64,000 nt of DNA from Brevibacillus brevis NBRC 100599 (lineage in GTDB: Bacteria > Bacillota > Bacilli > Brevibacillales > Brevibacillaceae). The position numbers were made by a program, and so were the translations under genes. Under the pieces are notes generated by a model that did no database searches, was not told the origin of the DNA, and saw only the letters and a program-made list of their open reading frames with translations. This document shows positions 49,753-58,427 of this stretch, piece after piece; the stretch's first letter is position 1; each line of letters opens with the position of its first letter. The stretch spans positions 4,409,501 through 4,473,500 of the forward strand of contig NC_012491.1 of the NCBI RefSeq assembly GCF_000010165.1. Direction: 5' to 3'.

Positions 49753-51909
49753 CTACCTGTTGGCATACTCCCCCAAATCCTCTTTCAATAGCAGCTTACC
49801 CGTCTTTTTTAATTCCTGCTTCGCAGCCTCAATCAAATGACGCATGGAAACGGGCGTGCCTTCCGATGCAGCCAAGAAAGAGGCAGCGAGCACCACATTT
49901 TTGATCCCGCCTCCCGCAATATGCAGCTTGGAAGCGAGAAACTCAAAATCGATGTCAGCAGCTCGTGGTGTATCGGCCGGGAACATGCTGCGCCATATTT
50001 CTTCGCGATAGTACGGTTCCGGAAAAGGAAACTTCACCACGTAGTTGATTCTGCGCATGAAGGCCTCGTCAAAATTTTGCAGGAGATTCGTCGCCAAAAT
50101 GGAGACCCCCTCGTACTCCTCCATCTTTTGCAGCAAGTAGGCCGTTTCCACATTTGCGTATTTGTCGTGCGAATCTTTCACTTCTGAGCGTTTGCCAAAA
50201 AGGGCATCGGCTTCGTCAAAGAAGAGGATGGCATTGCCGATCTTCGCTTCCGAGAAGATATGGTGGAGGTTTTTTTCCGTCTCCCCAATGTACTTGCTGA
50301 TCACCTGCGACAAGTCAATTTTAAAAAGCTCCAGACCCAGTTCTTTTGCTACGACTTCCGCCGACATCGTCTTGCCCGTACCCGGAGGACCTGCAAACAA
50401 CATGCTGACGCCTTTCCCATAAGAAAGCTTTCTCCCAAAACCCCACTCTCCCAAAACAACATTTCGATAGGTGACCTGATTACAGGCGTTCCGCAACAAA
50501 GTCAGTTGCTCCTCAGGCAAAATCAGATCTTCCCAGCTGTATTTGGGTCTCAAGCGTGTGGCGTGCTTTTCTAGCGCATGTCTCATTTGCAGGAAGCAAG
50601 CTTCGTGGAGATGTGTTTTCGTAATGATCCCGTCTTTCGTCTGCATCGCCATCTCGTTTGCTCTGTGAAGCGCCTGATTGATTTGCCCGGCATTCAGCTT
50701 GAATTTCCCTGCTAAAACGCCTACGTCAATCTCTTGAGAAAAGCTCATGCCTACACGGCCTGTCTCCCATAATCGCCTCCTTTCCGTTTCATCTGGACTT
50801 GGCACCTCCATTTCCAGCCAAATCCGCTTCCCCAGTGCGTTTTCCGGCTTCCATTGACTTTTCGCCACAATGGCAATGGGACCAGAAAAGCTTTCGAGTT
50901 CATCCATCACCAGCTGCTTGCGCCCAACTGTTTGGACTTCTTCTGTCAGAAAAACCTCGAACTGATGCAAGCACAGCACACCCCGAAGCAGCTGCACCTC
51001 CCGCAATACCTGCTGTAATCTGCGCGAAAAAGCTTCCTCGCGGATCAAGCGCTCTGCATCGACGAACAACACCGGTCGCCTGACGCGGTGAAACAGATGC
51101 TTCACCCGATGCCTTTTTCCAACGCCAGTCGGACCATGCAAATGCAGGAGAAGCCGATTTGAATCTGCTCCTGCCGTTTCCCACAATGTGTCAAAGCGCT
51201 CCTGCAAATGAATCGCGCTCTCTCCTACCAACGGTTCCAGCCCTTGATCTGGCAAGCTCCAGGATAGCCAAGGCGGCAGACTGGCATCACCTCCATCCCT
51301 TGTCGTCAAAAAGTGCAGCAGTCGTTCATCCAGCTTTAACGGTCGAGAGAGCCAAGAGCCGCTGCCACCCATATCCCCCTCGGTAAAAAGCAGTAGTCGG
51401 CCCAGCTTGCTTTTTTGCGCAAACGTAGTCCAAACCTCTATCCTCTCGGTCGCTGTCCGGCAAAATAGCTGCATTGCCAATTCAGGAGTAGGTGACTTGC
51501 ACGTAATATCATCGAGGAGGTAGCCAAACAGCTTTTCATACTTCCGATCCAGCTCGACTGACAGACAAAGAAATAAACACCCCAGCTCGAAGCGGTTGAG
51601 TGAAAAAGCGTCTGCCACTACCAAAATCGGTATGCTACCCGCTTCTTGTATGTGCAGGGCATGAAGTCGTTCCTCGCATGCTGCCAACCGCTCTGCGAAG
51701 GCGTCCCATAGCTGCGTTGCTGGCGGAGCTGCCTCGAGCAATTGCACGACTTCTTCCTCTGTGACAATCACCCCCCTCATTTGATCTAGCGGATAATCTT
51801 CCCCCTGCTGTGCTCGTACGGCCAGCAAGCGCATCAGATGAATATCTAGCCATCGAAGCATCTCTTCGTAATAGTTCCACTGGTTGTGATTCGGTTCGAA
51901 ATTCGTCAT
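49753..51909 (-). CDS. AAA+ ATPase of the eCIS (Afp15-like)
   Basis: A 718-aa protein. The C-terminal AAA module (about residues 460-680) is complete: Walker A MLFAGPPGTGKTMSAEVVAKELGLELFKIDLSQV, Walker B ILFFDEADALFGKRSEV, sensor 1 ILATNLLQNFDEAFMRRINYVVKFPFP with arginine fingers. An N-terminal helical region is followed by a second, partly decayed P-loop module (LHGPTGVGKRHRVKHLF, about residue 255) in which the Thr/Ser after the Walker Lys is Arg. Afp15-type ATPases are present in nearly all eCIS loci and are needed for assembly of mature particles. The stop is 112 bp before the DUF4255 gene. GGAGCGGTG precedes the ATG. Confidence 0.92.
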   Translation of the reverse strand: MTNFEPNHNQWNYYEEMLRWLDIHLMRLLAVRAQQGEDYPLDQMRGVIVTEEEVVQLLEAAPPATQLWDAFAERLAACEERLHALHIQEAGSIPILVVADAFSLNRFELGCLFLCLSVELDRKYEKLFGYLLDDITCKSPTPELAMQLFCRTATERIEVWTTFAQKSKLGRLLLFTEGDMGGSGSWLSRPLKLDERLLHFLTTRDGGDASLPPWLSWSLPDQGLEPLVGESAIHLQERFDTLWETAGADSNRLLLHLHGPTGVGKRHRVKHLFHRVRRPVLFVDAERLIREEAFSRRLQQVLREVQLLRGVLCLHQFEVFLTEEVQTVGRKQLVMDELESFSGPIAIVAKSQWKPENALGKRIWLEMEVPSPDETERRRLWETGRVGMSFSQEIDVGVLAGKFKLNAGQINQALHRANEMAMQTKDGIITKTHLHEACFLQMRHALEKHATRLRPKYSWEDLILPEEQLTLLRNACNQVTYRNVVLGEWGFGRKLSYGKGVSMLFAGPPGTGKTMSAEVVAKELGLELFKIDLSQVISKYIGETEKNLHHIFSEAKIGNAILFFDEADALFGKRSEVKDSHDKYANVETAYLLQKMEEYEGVSILATNLLQNFDEAFMRRINYVVKFPFPEPYYREEIWRSMFPADTPRAADIDFEFLASKLHIAGGGIKNVVLAASFLAASEGTPVSMRHLIEAAKQELKKTGKLLLKEDLGEYANR

Positions 51910-51927
51910 TTCGCTTTTTCACCGCTC

Positions 51928-54684
51928 CTACGATATTTTCAACTCGCCAGACCAATTTTGTTCGGCCCCTTTTTGCGCGTATTCATCACATAAGTAGAAA
52001 TACTGTCGCGCCGCCTGATCCCAGCGATTTTGCTTGATGACGGACAGAAAAGCGGATCGTGCATCGTGAAATCTCCCATTCTGATACATCACAATCGCTT
52101 GCTCAAACAATTCCTTCGTCTCATCCTTGTGCGTACGAATCTGGTCAGCGTCCCCCTCGTATACGTCGTACAAATGCATCGGCTGAGCCTCTCCCTCGAT
52201 ATGCACCCAGCCTAAATCACGATATCGATACGATGTACTCTCTCCCATCTCGGCAAACAGCGAATCGGACATCAGGATGCAGGCCCCGAGTGTTTCCGCC
52301 ATCTTTTCCATTTTCTCCACCACGCGGACATGATCCGATATAATCGCAGCCTCCAGACGCGTCGCCTCGCCAATAATCCCCAACATCAGCGGACCGTGAT
52401 GCAGCGCAACCCGCAATTCAATCGGATCGTATCCTTTTTCTGCCCGTTGCTCGTTATAGTCTGCTAACGTACGGCGCATCTGTACCGCCGCATCCAACGC
52501 GTCTTTTGCCTCTCTTGAATAAACAGCAAGCACCCCGGGATCGAGATATTCCGTAATCATCCCTTGATTCTCGTTTACAATCGGAGCAAACCGCTTGAGA
52601 AACGCATTGATGACGCGGAAGGTCGTCTCTGGTCGCAGACGATGGGAGATGGCATGAAACGATTGCAGACTCATCCGCATAACGGCCATTTCCCGCTCTA
52701 CCTGATCACCCAGCTCTACGTCGAGTATGCTTTCCTTCCCGAGAAAATGGATAAACTGCTGCGGCACAAAGCGATTGTTGGCCTCGCTCATCCTCGTGAT
52801 ATTCGAAATGTACTGACGAATGCGCTTTGCCATTTGGTTGAAGCTTTCTGCCAGCTTTTGAATTTCATCCATGGAGCGAACCCTGGCCACCACACTGTAG
52901 TCGCCTTTTCCCATATGGGAGACGTTCGTTTGGAGATTGCGGATGTTTCGGTATGTCAGCCACGAGAAAAGGAAGAATAGACTCGCACAAATCGACCAGA
53001 CCAGTGCAGCGCCACGGCCTAGCTCACGGGACATTTCGTTGTGCTGTATGCGGACCCCGTTCATTTCCCTGCCTAGCTCCAACACACCGGATAGCTTGCC
53101 TGAGGAGCTGTATATCGGGGCCATCGCGTACATCCAGTAGCCTGTCCGATCCTGAGCTTTACCCGAGACGATCTCCCGTTTCATGACCACACTGCGGAAC
53201 TCGTCATCAATGGCCACATTCTCAAACACTTCTGCGCTGTCATTGTCATCCATCATGAGAAACAATTCGCCATCTGTGTATTTGTAAATCGTTTTATACA
53301 GCCCCCTGTTCACATTCACATCATCGGGGACCTCCAGTTTTTTCAGATTGGCCTGTACGGCTTGATAGTCCGCATTCATGTAATCAATCGCTCCATTGAT
53401 TCCATCCAGCTTGTCCCCTTCGATCAGCGTAGAAATAACATAGGCTTGGAGACGAAGATCGGTTTGATTTTCCTGCTCCATAAACGAGAAGGTCAGCTTC
53501 GTTCCCTCCAGTTGAAGGAATACAGGGACAACAATGAGCGGAGCTATCACAATCGTTTGCTTGATAATCAACGGAATCCGGAAGAGGCGAAACAACAGAA
53601 ACTGAATGACACAAAACAGGAGAATTGCCACGCCCAATCCTGTCCACCAGGTCCATTCCTTCAAGCGGTCTTTTTCGGATACAGACGGGGACGTGAGCTT
53701 GGTCATCACATTTCCTTGTTGATCCAGGAAAGCGAGTTGACTATCTGTGGCGACTACGATGTGATACTGGGGAGTTACAGCAAACGCCGTTAGGGCACTG
53801 CTATCGCTCGAGTTGATCTGCTCGAATGTTTTGGAAGGCACTATCAAGGCGATTTCATCTGGATGTGCGGGATCGAAGCGTTCAATGACATTTTGATCAG
53901 AATTGTAGAAAAGAAGACGACCTGCTGGCCCCACTTTGACATGATCGGGGACGGTACGATTCGTTTCCGAGCGTTCGGAGTGAATGTAGAGCGGACCTTT
54001 CACTTGAGCTTCCCCGCTTCCTTGGGGAACGTCGACCTGAAAAAACTCTCCACGCTTGGTAGTGACATAGGTATGACGCGGGTCTACTCCTGTGATTTCA
54101 TTAACGTATACTTCATTAGGCAATTGGATTTGATAGAGTTGTGTGGGGGGTGAATCAGAGGGTACAAATTGATAGGCAATCACTTCAGGATGTTGATAAA
54201 CATAAAAATAAAGACGATCTTTCGCAACTTGCAGGGAGCGTACCTTGCCAATTCGCTTGTACGGGCTGTTCGCTCCATAGGAATCTTCATACACGACTTG
54301 TTCGATTTCTCCATCTGGCGACATTCGCACGATTCTCTCGGATACGGTCCGCAAGCCAAAGCTATCAAGCTTTGTGATCAGCACGTACGCATGTCCTTCT
54401 TCGTCGATGGCTACCTCTGTGAAATTTTCCAAGCCTTCTTCTGGATTTTGCTCCAGGACTTGCTGGTACCGTAGCGTCCGATCGGGGTAAAGGCTAGTCA
54501 GCTTTTGGTGTCCATCCGTTATGAGGACGACATCCTTTTGACTATTGGCCGCGATGCTGTTGATCCCTTGAAACGGTTCGTCCTGCTTCCCGCTTCTATC
54601 CATGTTCCAAGCGAGCAGCAAGCCGATCCCAACAAATACAATCAGCAGTCCGGTCAACCAGGAATACTTCTTGTTATTTCCCAT
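51928..54684 (-). CDS. Membrane sensor protein with degenerate class III cyclase domain
   Basis: A 918-aa membrane protein heading the eCIS operon. Order: signal-anchor helix (WLTGLLIVFVGIGLLLAW), about 300 residues of propeller-like repeats (VVLITDGHQKLTSLYPD; HAYVLITKLDSFGL), two membrane helices (about 345-395), a Cache-like outer domain (FSFMEQENQTDLRLQAYVISTLIEG...), another membrane helix, a HAMP domain (NVSHMGKGDYSVVARVRSMDEIQKLAESFNQM) and a class III nucleotide cyclase fold (about 650-830). The two metal-binding Asp positions read Ser (MRMSLQSFHAIS) and Pro (YLDPGVLAVY), and the catalytic Asn/Arg pair is changed (DHVRVVEKME), so it should not make cyclic nucleotide. A TPR-like tail ends the protein. 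Start ATG 54684, GGAGAA upstream. Confidence 0.82.
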   Translation of the reverse strand: MGNNKKYSWLTGLLIVFVGIGLLLAWNMDRSGKQDEPFQGINSIAANSQKDVVLITDGHQKLTSLYPDRTLRYQQVLEQNPEEGLENFTEVAIDEEGHAYVLITKLDSFGLRTVSERIVRMSPDGEIEQVVYEDSYGANSPYKRIGKVRSLQVAKDRLYFYVYQHPEVIAYQFVPSDSPPTQLYQIQLPNEVYVNEITGVDPRHTYVTTKRGEFFQVDVPQGSGEAQVKGPLYIHSERSETNRTVPDHVKVGPAGRLLFYNSDQNVIERFDPAHPDEIALIVPSKTFEQINSSDSSALTAFAVTPQYHIVVATDSQLAFLDQQGNVMTKLTSPSVSEKDRLKEWTWWTGLGVAILLFCVIQFLLFRLFRIPLIIKQTIVIAPLIVVPVFLQLEGTKLTFSFMEQENQTDLRLQAYVISTLIEGDKLDGINGAIDYMNADYQAVQANLKKLEVPDDVNVNRGLYKTIYKYTDGELFLMMDDNDSAEVFENVAIDDEFRSVVMKREIVSGKAQDRTGYWMYAMAPIYSSSGKLSGVLELGREMNGVRIQHNEMSRELGRGAALVWSICASLFFLFSWLTYRNIRNLQTNVSHMGKGDYSVVARVRSMDEIQKLAESFNQMAKRIRQYISNITRMSEANNRFVPQQFIHFLGKESILDVELGDQVEREMAVMRMSLQSFHAISHRLRPETTFRVINAFLKRFAPIVNENQGMITEYLDPGVLAVYSREAKDALDAAVQMRRTLADYNEQRAEKGYDPIELRVALHHGPLMLGIIGEATRLEAAIISDHVRVVEKMEKMAETLGACILMSDSLFAEMGESTSYRYRDLGWVHIEGEAQPMHLYDVYEGDADQIRTHKDETKELFEQAIVMYQNGRFHDARSAFLSVIKQNRWDQAARQYFYLCDEYAQKGAEQNWSGELKIS

Positions 54685-54854
54685 CGTTTGCGGTTCTCCC
54701 ATCTCTCGAAAACGTATTTTCGAAAATGATACCAAGCAACATTATACTAAAAATTACAAATTTCGCTATACATCTTCTCTATTTGACATTTATACTACTA
54801 TACAGATTGATTTTCAATATCTTACCAGATGACTTATGAAAAGGAGTTGGCTTC
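54685..54854. promoter_or_regulatory. Divergent control region of the eCIS locus
   Basis: AT-rich 170 bp between the cyclase-fold gene (minus) and the DUF4280 gene (plus). A minus-strand TATAAT is at 54741-54746 without a clear -35; a plus-strand TTGACA is at 54783-54788 followed by poor -10 candidates. No long palindrome or terminator. Both arms of the locus probably start here. Confidence 0.5.
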
Positions 54855-55241
54855 ATGGGACAACTCGTCTGCGGAGGAGCCATGCTACAGTGCAGCTTTG
54901 GTGCTGCTCCCAGTTCACTCATGGTGCTCCCGGTGAATCGCGTCACAACCAGTATGCCGATCGCAAACATTATGGACAATAAACCGATGGTAAACGTCCT
55001 TCCATTCGGGATGTGCAATACGATGTCCAACCCTCAGGTCGCAGCAGCCACAGCGGCGAAGCTGGGCGTTTTCACTCCGGTCCCCTGCGTTCCTGTCACA
55101 GCCGCCCCTTGGGTTCCTGGCTCCCCTACTGTTCTCGTGGCCAACATGCCTGCCCTCAATCAAACCTCCAAGCTCATGTGCAGCTGGGGTGGCGTCATTT
55201 CGATCACGAACCCCGGACAAGCGACGATTCAGGTTCCCTGA
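54855..55241 (+). CDS. PAAR-like DUF4280 spike-tip protein
   Basis: A 128-aa protein matching DUF4280, a PAAR-like family: MGQLVCGGAMLQCSFGAAPSSLMVLP at the N-terminus, TSMPIANIMDNKPMVNVLPFGMCNTMSNP and the C-terminal LMCSWGGVISITNPGQ. Conserved Cys and Gly residues suit a small metal-stabilised cone that sharpens the spike and can carry effectors. Afp10/Pvc10 has the same role but sits in the structural operon; here it heads the divergent three-gene unit with the MORN and DUF4157 proteins, which suggests those two travel with or through the spike. AAAAGGAG ribosome binding site. Confidence 0.88.
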   Translation: MGQLVCGGAMLQCSFGAAPSSLMVLPVNRVTTSMPIANIMDNKPMVNVLPFGMCNTMSNPQVAAATAAKLGVFTPVPCVPVTAAPWVPGSPTVLVANMPALNQTSKLMCSWGGVISITNPGQATIQVP

Positions 55242-55260
55242 CAGGTAGGGAGGTTACGAT

Positions 55261-56934
55261 ATGGACAAACAACTCCAAAAACTAACGGAACAAACGATTG
55301 TCGACCCGCTCACCCAGCCGCTCAAAAAATGGGGGCAGGATTGGATAAAAAAAGGAGCCGCCCTCCCCAAGCAAGCCCTCGATTGGATCAAGAACGGCAT
55401 TGCCGGCCTATTCACCCAAAAAGAAACTTCACTCAACGATTACGTGCATATCGGCCGTTTTTACATCGCCAAACGCTTTCTCATTTTGACAGGACTATTC
55501 CTCCTTGTCCTGGCCTACTTTCTGTTCATCAACCCTCCCGATGCCCTTAACCGCTTTTTGCAACGTCCCATCGTCATTCATTTAAAAACTCCCAATCAAC
55601 AGATTTCCGACACCGGTCTGGCGATCATTTACAACCCGGAAGGCACGATGATCTATTCGGGCCAGCTCGTGGATGGTCTGTATGACGGAAAAGGCGAGCT
55701 CTATGACGACAATGGGAAGCTTCTATACAGCGGCGAGTTTAAAAGCGGCACTCCGCAAGGCTTCGGCAAAGGATACCGGAAAGGCGTTCTCGTCTATCAA
55801 GGCGGGTTTGAAAATGGGGTATACGCTGGTCAAGGAGCGTTGTTCAACGACAACCAGCAAGTTGTTTTTCAGGGAAATTTCAAAAATGGGAAGCTGGATG
55901 GAGCCGGTCAGGAATTGTACACAAATGGCGCAATCAAATACGAAGGCGCTTTTAAAAATGGGGTGTACAACGGAGCTGGCAGACTTTTTACGAAGGATGG
56001 AAAGCTACTCTACGACGGACTGTTTGACAATGGATTCTACGGCGGCGAAGGAACTGATTACTACGAAAACGGGCTCGCTCAGTATAAAGGTCAATTTGTG
56101 GACGGCAGATACAACGGGGCCGGGAGTCTTTTTGATCGGGATGGCAAGCTCGTGTATGAAGGTCATTTTCGAAACGGGCACTTCAATGGAGCCGGAACCA
56201 AATTCTCCACCAATGGCAGCATCATCTATCAAGGTGATTTTTTGCTGGGTGTGTATCACGGGCAGGGCGAGCTGAAAGATGCAAGTGGCATAACACTGTA
56301 TAAAGGCGGCTTTGCCGAAGGGTATTATCACGGAACGGGAGAGCTTCGTTCTGCTGAAGACGCACTGTTGTATCAAGGGCAATTTCGGGCAGGTGCCTAC
56401 GACGGCATCGGGGTACTCTACGACAAGGAAGGCTTGCCGTTGTACAAGGGGTACTTCCGCGAAGGGCGCATTGATTTGCCAGGATTCATTGGCATCTCCC
56501 GGAGCAAGCTGGAGGAAATCATGGGCAAGCCCGACGATGACACACCGAAGGAACTCGAAGGTGCTGCCCCTCTTCCTGCTGATCAAAAAGTACCCGAAGT
56601 TCCACCAGCGAAGGATACCACCTTATCACCGCAAAAACTTGCGTATCGTGAAATGAACATGGCTTTTACACTTGAACCAGCACCCGGACACCCTAGCAAG
56701 CAAATTGTCACTGCCGTCCACGTCTATCACCCACAGGTCATCTCGATCGTCAAAGAAGATCGGAACGAGCTCGACAGCAAAGCGGCCATTTTGCCCAAGA
56801 CATCCTCCACGTACGCTAACCGCACTGGCGCTATCACGAGCTATTTGGTCGATCCGTATCTGTATCTCTATTTCTATCAAGCACAGCAAAAGGAACCCGT
56901 ACAATTGGACGTGACAAAAGTAGAGGGGGTGTAA
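55261..56934 (+). CDS. Membrane-anchored 12-repeat MORN protein
   Basis: A 557-aa protein. Amphipathic N-terminus (residues 1-65, Lys/Trp/Leu rich: PLTQPLKKWGQDWIKKGAALPKQALDWIKNGI), one membrane helix (about 70-90, FLILTGLFLLVLAYFLFI), then about 12 consecutive MORN repeats of 23 residues (pattern YxGxFxxGxYxGxGxLxxxxG, about 128-405), a Pro-rich linker and a C-terminal beta domain. With one helix after a basic segment the repeats should face outward. MORN arrays bind lipids or proteins. Placed between the spike tip and a putative effector, it may dock particles or effector at the membrane, or be an immunity or receptor protein; all are inferences. GGGAGG precedes the ATG. Confidence 0.85.
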   Translation: MDKQLQKLTEQTIVDPLTQPLKKWGQDWIKKGAALPKQALDWIKNGIAGLFTQKETSLNDYVHIGRFYIAKRFLILTGLFLLVLAYFLFINPPDALNRFLQRPIVIHLKTPNQQISDTGLAIIYNPEGTMIYSGQLVDGLYDGKGELYDDNGKLLYSGEFKSGTPQGFGKGYRKGVLVYQGGFENGVYAGQGALFNDNQQVVFQGNFKNGKLDGAGQELYTNGAIKYEGAFKNGVYNGAGRLFTKDGKLLYDGLFDNGFYGGEGTDYYENGLAQYKGQFVDGRYNGAGSLFDRDGKLVYEGHFRNGHFNGAGTKFSTNGSIIYQGDFLLGVYHGQGELKDASGITLYKGGFAEGYYHGTGELRSAEDALLYQGQFRAGAYDGIGVLYDKEGLPLYKGYFREGRIDLPGFIGISRSKLEEIMGKPDDDTPKELEGAAPLPADQKVPEVPPAKDTTLSPQKLAYREMNMAFTLEPAPGHPSKQIVTAVHVYHPQVISIVKEDRNELDSKAAILPKTSSTYANRTGAITSYLVDPYLYLYFYQAQQKEPVQLDVTKVEGV

Positions 56935-56936
56935 TC

Positions 56937-58373
56937 ATGCGACGCTATGAAACTAGCAAGCCGTCTATGGATGCGACCCATAAAAAACCGGGTGCACCTG
57001 TTTCCAGACCCATGCTCCAAATGAACCAGGTCCAAAGAAAGGCGAGTCACTCTTCCCACATCCTTTCTCTACAAAAGACTCTTGGCAATCAGGCTGTGCA
57101 GCGCATGTTAGCGAAGACTCCCTTGCAAAAATCGGAGAATCTCTCTTCCAGCAGCGGTCGCTCCCTCCCTGATTCCGTCCAAGCAAAAATGGAGAATGCT
57201 TTTCACACTGATTTTTCAGATGTACAGATTCATCCAGAATCGTCTGTTGCCTCACAAATCGGGGCGGTTGCCTTTGCCCAAGGGAATGACATTCACTTTG
57301 CCCCGGGGACGTATCAACCAGAGACGCAAAGCGGTCAGCAGCTACTCGGCCATGAGCTAACACACGTGGTTCAGCAACGACAAGGACGGGTAAAAGCGAA
57401 CGTTCCTGATTCCAGCTTGCCCATCAATGATGATCCGGCTCTGGAAGCGGAAGCGGATCGCTATGGGTCACTGGCAGCTGTTGGTACCGTGACGGATGGT
57501 ACAGGTACGGATGCTGGTAGTTCCGTATCATCTCCGATTATCCAAGGCACTTGGGACGAAGATGTAAAAGATGCACGCAGAATGTGGGACAAACATGTGG
57601 AAAAAACAAATAACCTGGATGAAGGAACGGTAAGTGAGCTTTTTGAGCAAGTGGGCGACGTAGATAACTACTTTGACAAAGTACGTTACGGTATCAGTCT
57701 GCACGCCAAAATTTCCGATATTTTCTCGGTTACGGGTGGGAATTATACAGAACTGGAAGAGGCACAGCGTCTATTCGGAGAAAATATCACGCCCTTTTTC
57801 GGAAAGGATAAGGACGACGATCCTGACATTGATTACACCTATTTGGAGGAGCAGCAAAACGACACGCCTAAGGAAGACCGCATGCTGGAGGAGGATGAGG
57901 ATGATTCAACCGTTTCATACGAGGAAAAACGTGTGGCTATGGAGATCAAGACAATCAGCTCTCATGACGATTCCCAAATTGGCTCCCGGATTCATGAAGC
58001 GATCGGTCAATTAGATAAGCGGCGGGATACGAATCGATATAAAGAGTATGTCATTGTCATTCAAAAGTATCATCCTGAAAACCCTTGGCCGTACACCGCT
58101 GCCGAAAATAAGGCCAACGCCCCACTGGGTGATCTCAAGGCTAGACTGACCGCTAGATTGAGCAATATGAACAGTCTGCCAGGGTATGATATCAAGGTAA
58201 TTTTCCGGGGCATTACAAAAGGAACCCCAACGGGGGGAACCGGAAACGTCGACCCGGTCTTCATAATCCCGGAACATATACGTTATTCGAACATGCCCTC
58301 TTATACAGTCGAATGCTATTACTGTGGCAGCTCCAATACTGGGTGGTTGGTAGGCGACCCTATCCCTGAATAA
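56937..58373 (+). CDS. DUF4157 eCIS effector candidate with PD-(D/E)XK-like C-terminus
   Basis: A 478-aa protein starting 2 nt after the MORN gene. Residues 40-62 hold the LQKTLGNQAVQRML motif, and 77-180 the DUF4157 eCIS-core domain with the zincin motif HELTH (139-143) and a downstream acidic EAEAD helix (170-174). DUF4157 is the best known marker of eCIS-delivered cargo. The rest (about 205-478) is a different domain: an acidic linker, then VAMEIKTISSHD (Glu336-x-Lys338), a helix GSRIHEAIGQLDKR and strand EYVIVIQKY, the order of a PD-(D/E)XK nuclease core. The toxin-like domain is my reading from motif spacing. It may be autocleaved by the metalloprotease-like part. No immunity gene follows. 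Confidence 0.82.
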   Translation: MRRYETSKPSMDATHKKPGAPVSRPMLQMNQVQRKASHSSHILSLQKTLGNQAVQRMLAKTPLQKSENLSSSSGRSLPDSVQAKMENAFHTDFSDVQIHPESSVASQIGAVAFAQGNDIHFAPGTYQPETQSGQQLLGHELTHVVQQRQGRVKANVPDSSLPINDDPALEAEADRYGSLAAVGTVTDGTGTDAGSSVSSPIIQGTWDEDVKDARRMWDKHVEKTNNLDEGTVSELFEQVGDVDNYFDKVRYGISLHAKISDIFSVTGGNYTELEEAQRLFGENITPFFGKDKDDDPDIDYTYLEEQQNDTPKEDRMLEEDEDDSTVSYEEKRVAMEIKTISSHDDSQIGSRIHEAIGQLDKRRDTNRYKEYVIVIQKYHPENPWPYTAAENKANAPLGDLKARLTARLSNMNSLPGYDIKVIFRGITKGTPTGGTGNVDPVFIIPEHIRYSNMPSYTVECYYCGSSNTGWLVGDPIPE

Positions 58374-58375
58374 AC

Positions 58376-58423
58376 CGAAAACGGCAGGCTCCACAACGAA
58401 ATGGGAGAACTGCCGTTTTTCCT
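58376..58423. terminator. Bidirectional terminator closing the eCIS locus
   Basis: AAAACGGCAG (58377-58386) pairs with CTGCCGTTTT (58410-58419); T tract on one side, A tract on the other. Ends the effector operon and the converging flavoprotein gene. Confidence 0.85.
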
Positions 58424-58427
58424 ATGC

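Noticed and set aside
28704..58373. Interpretation of the tail gene cluster as a defective prophage
   Set aside because: No capsid, portal, terminase, replication, integrase or lysis genes; presence of the eCIS-specific ATPase, DUF4255, DUF6760 and DUF4157 fits an injection system.
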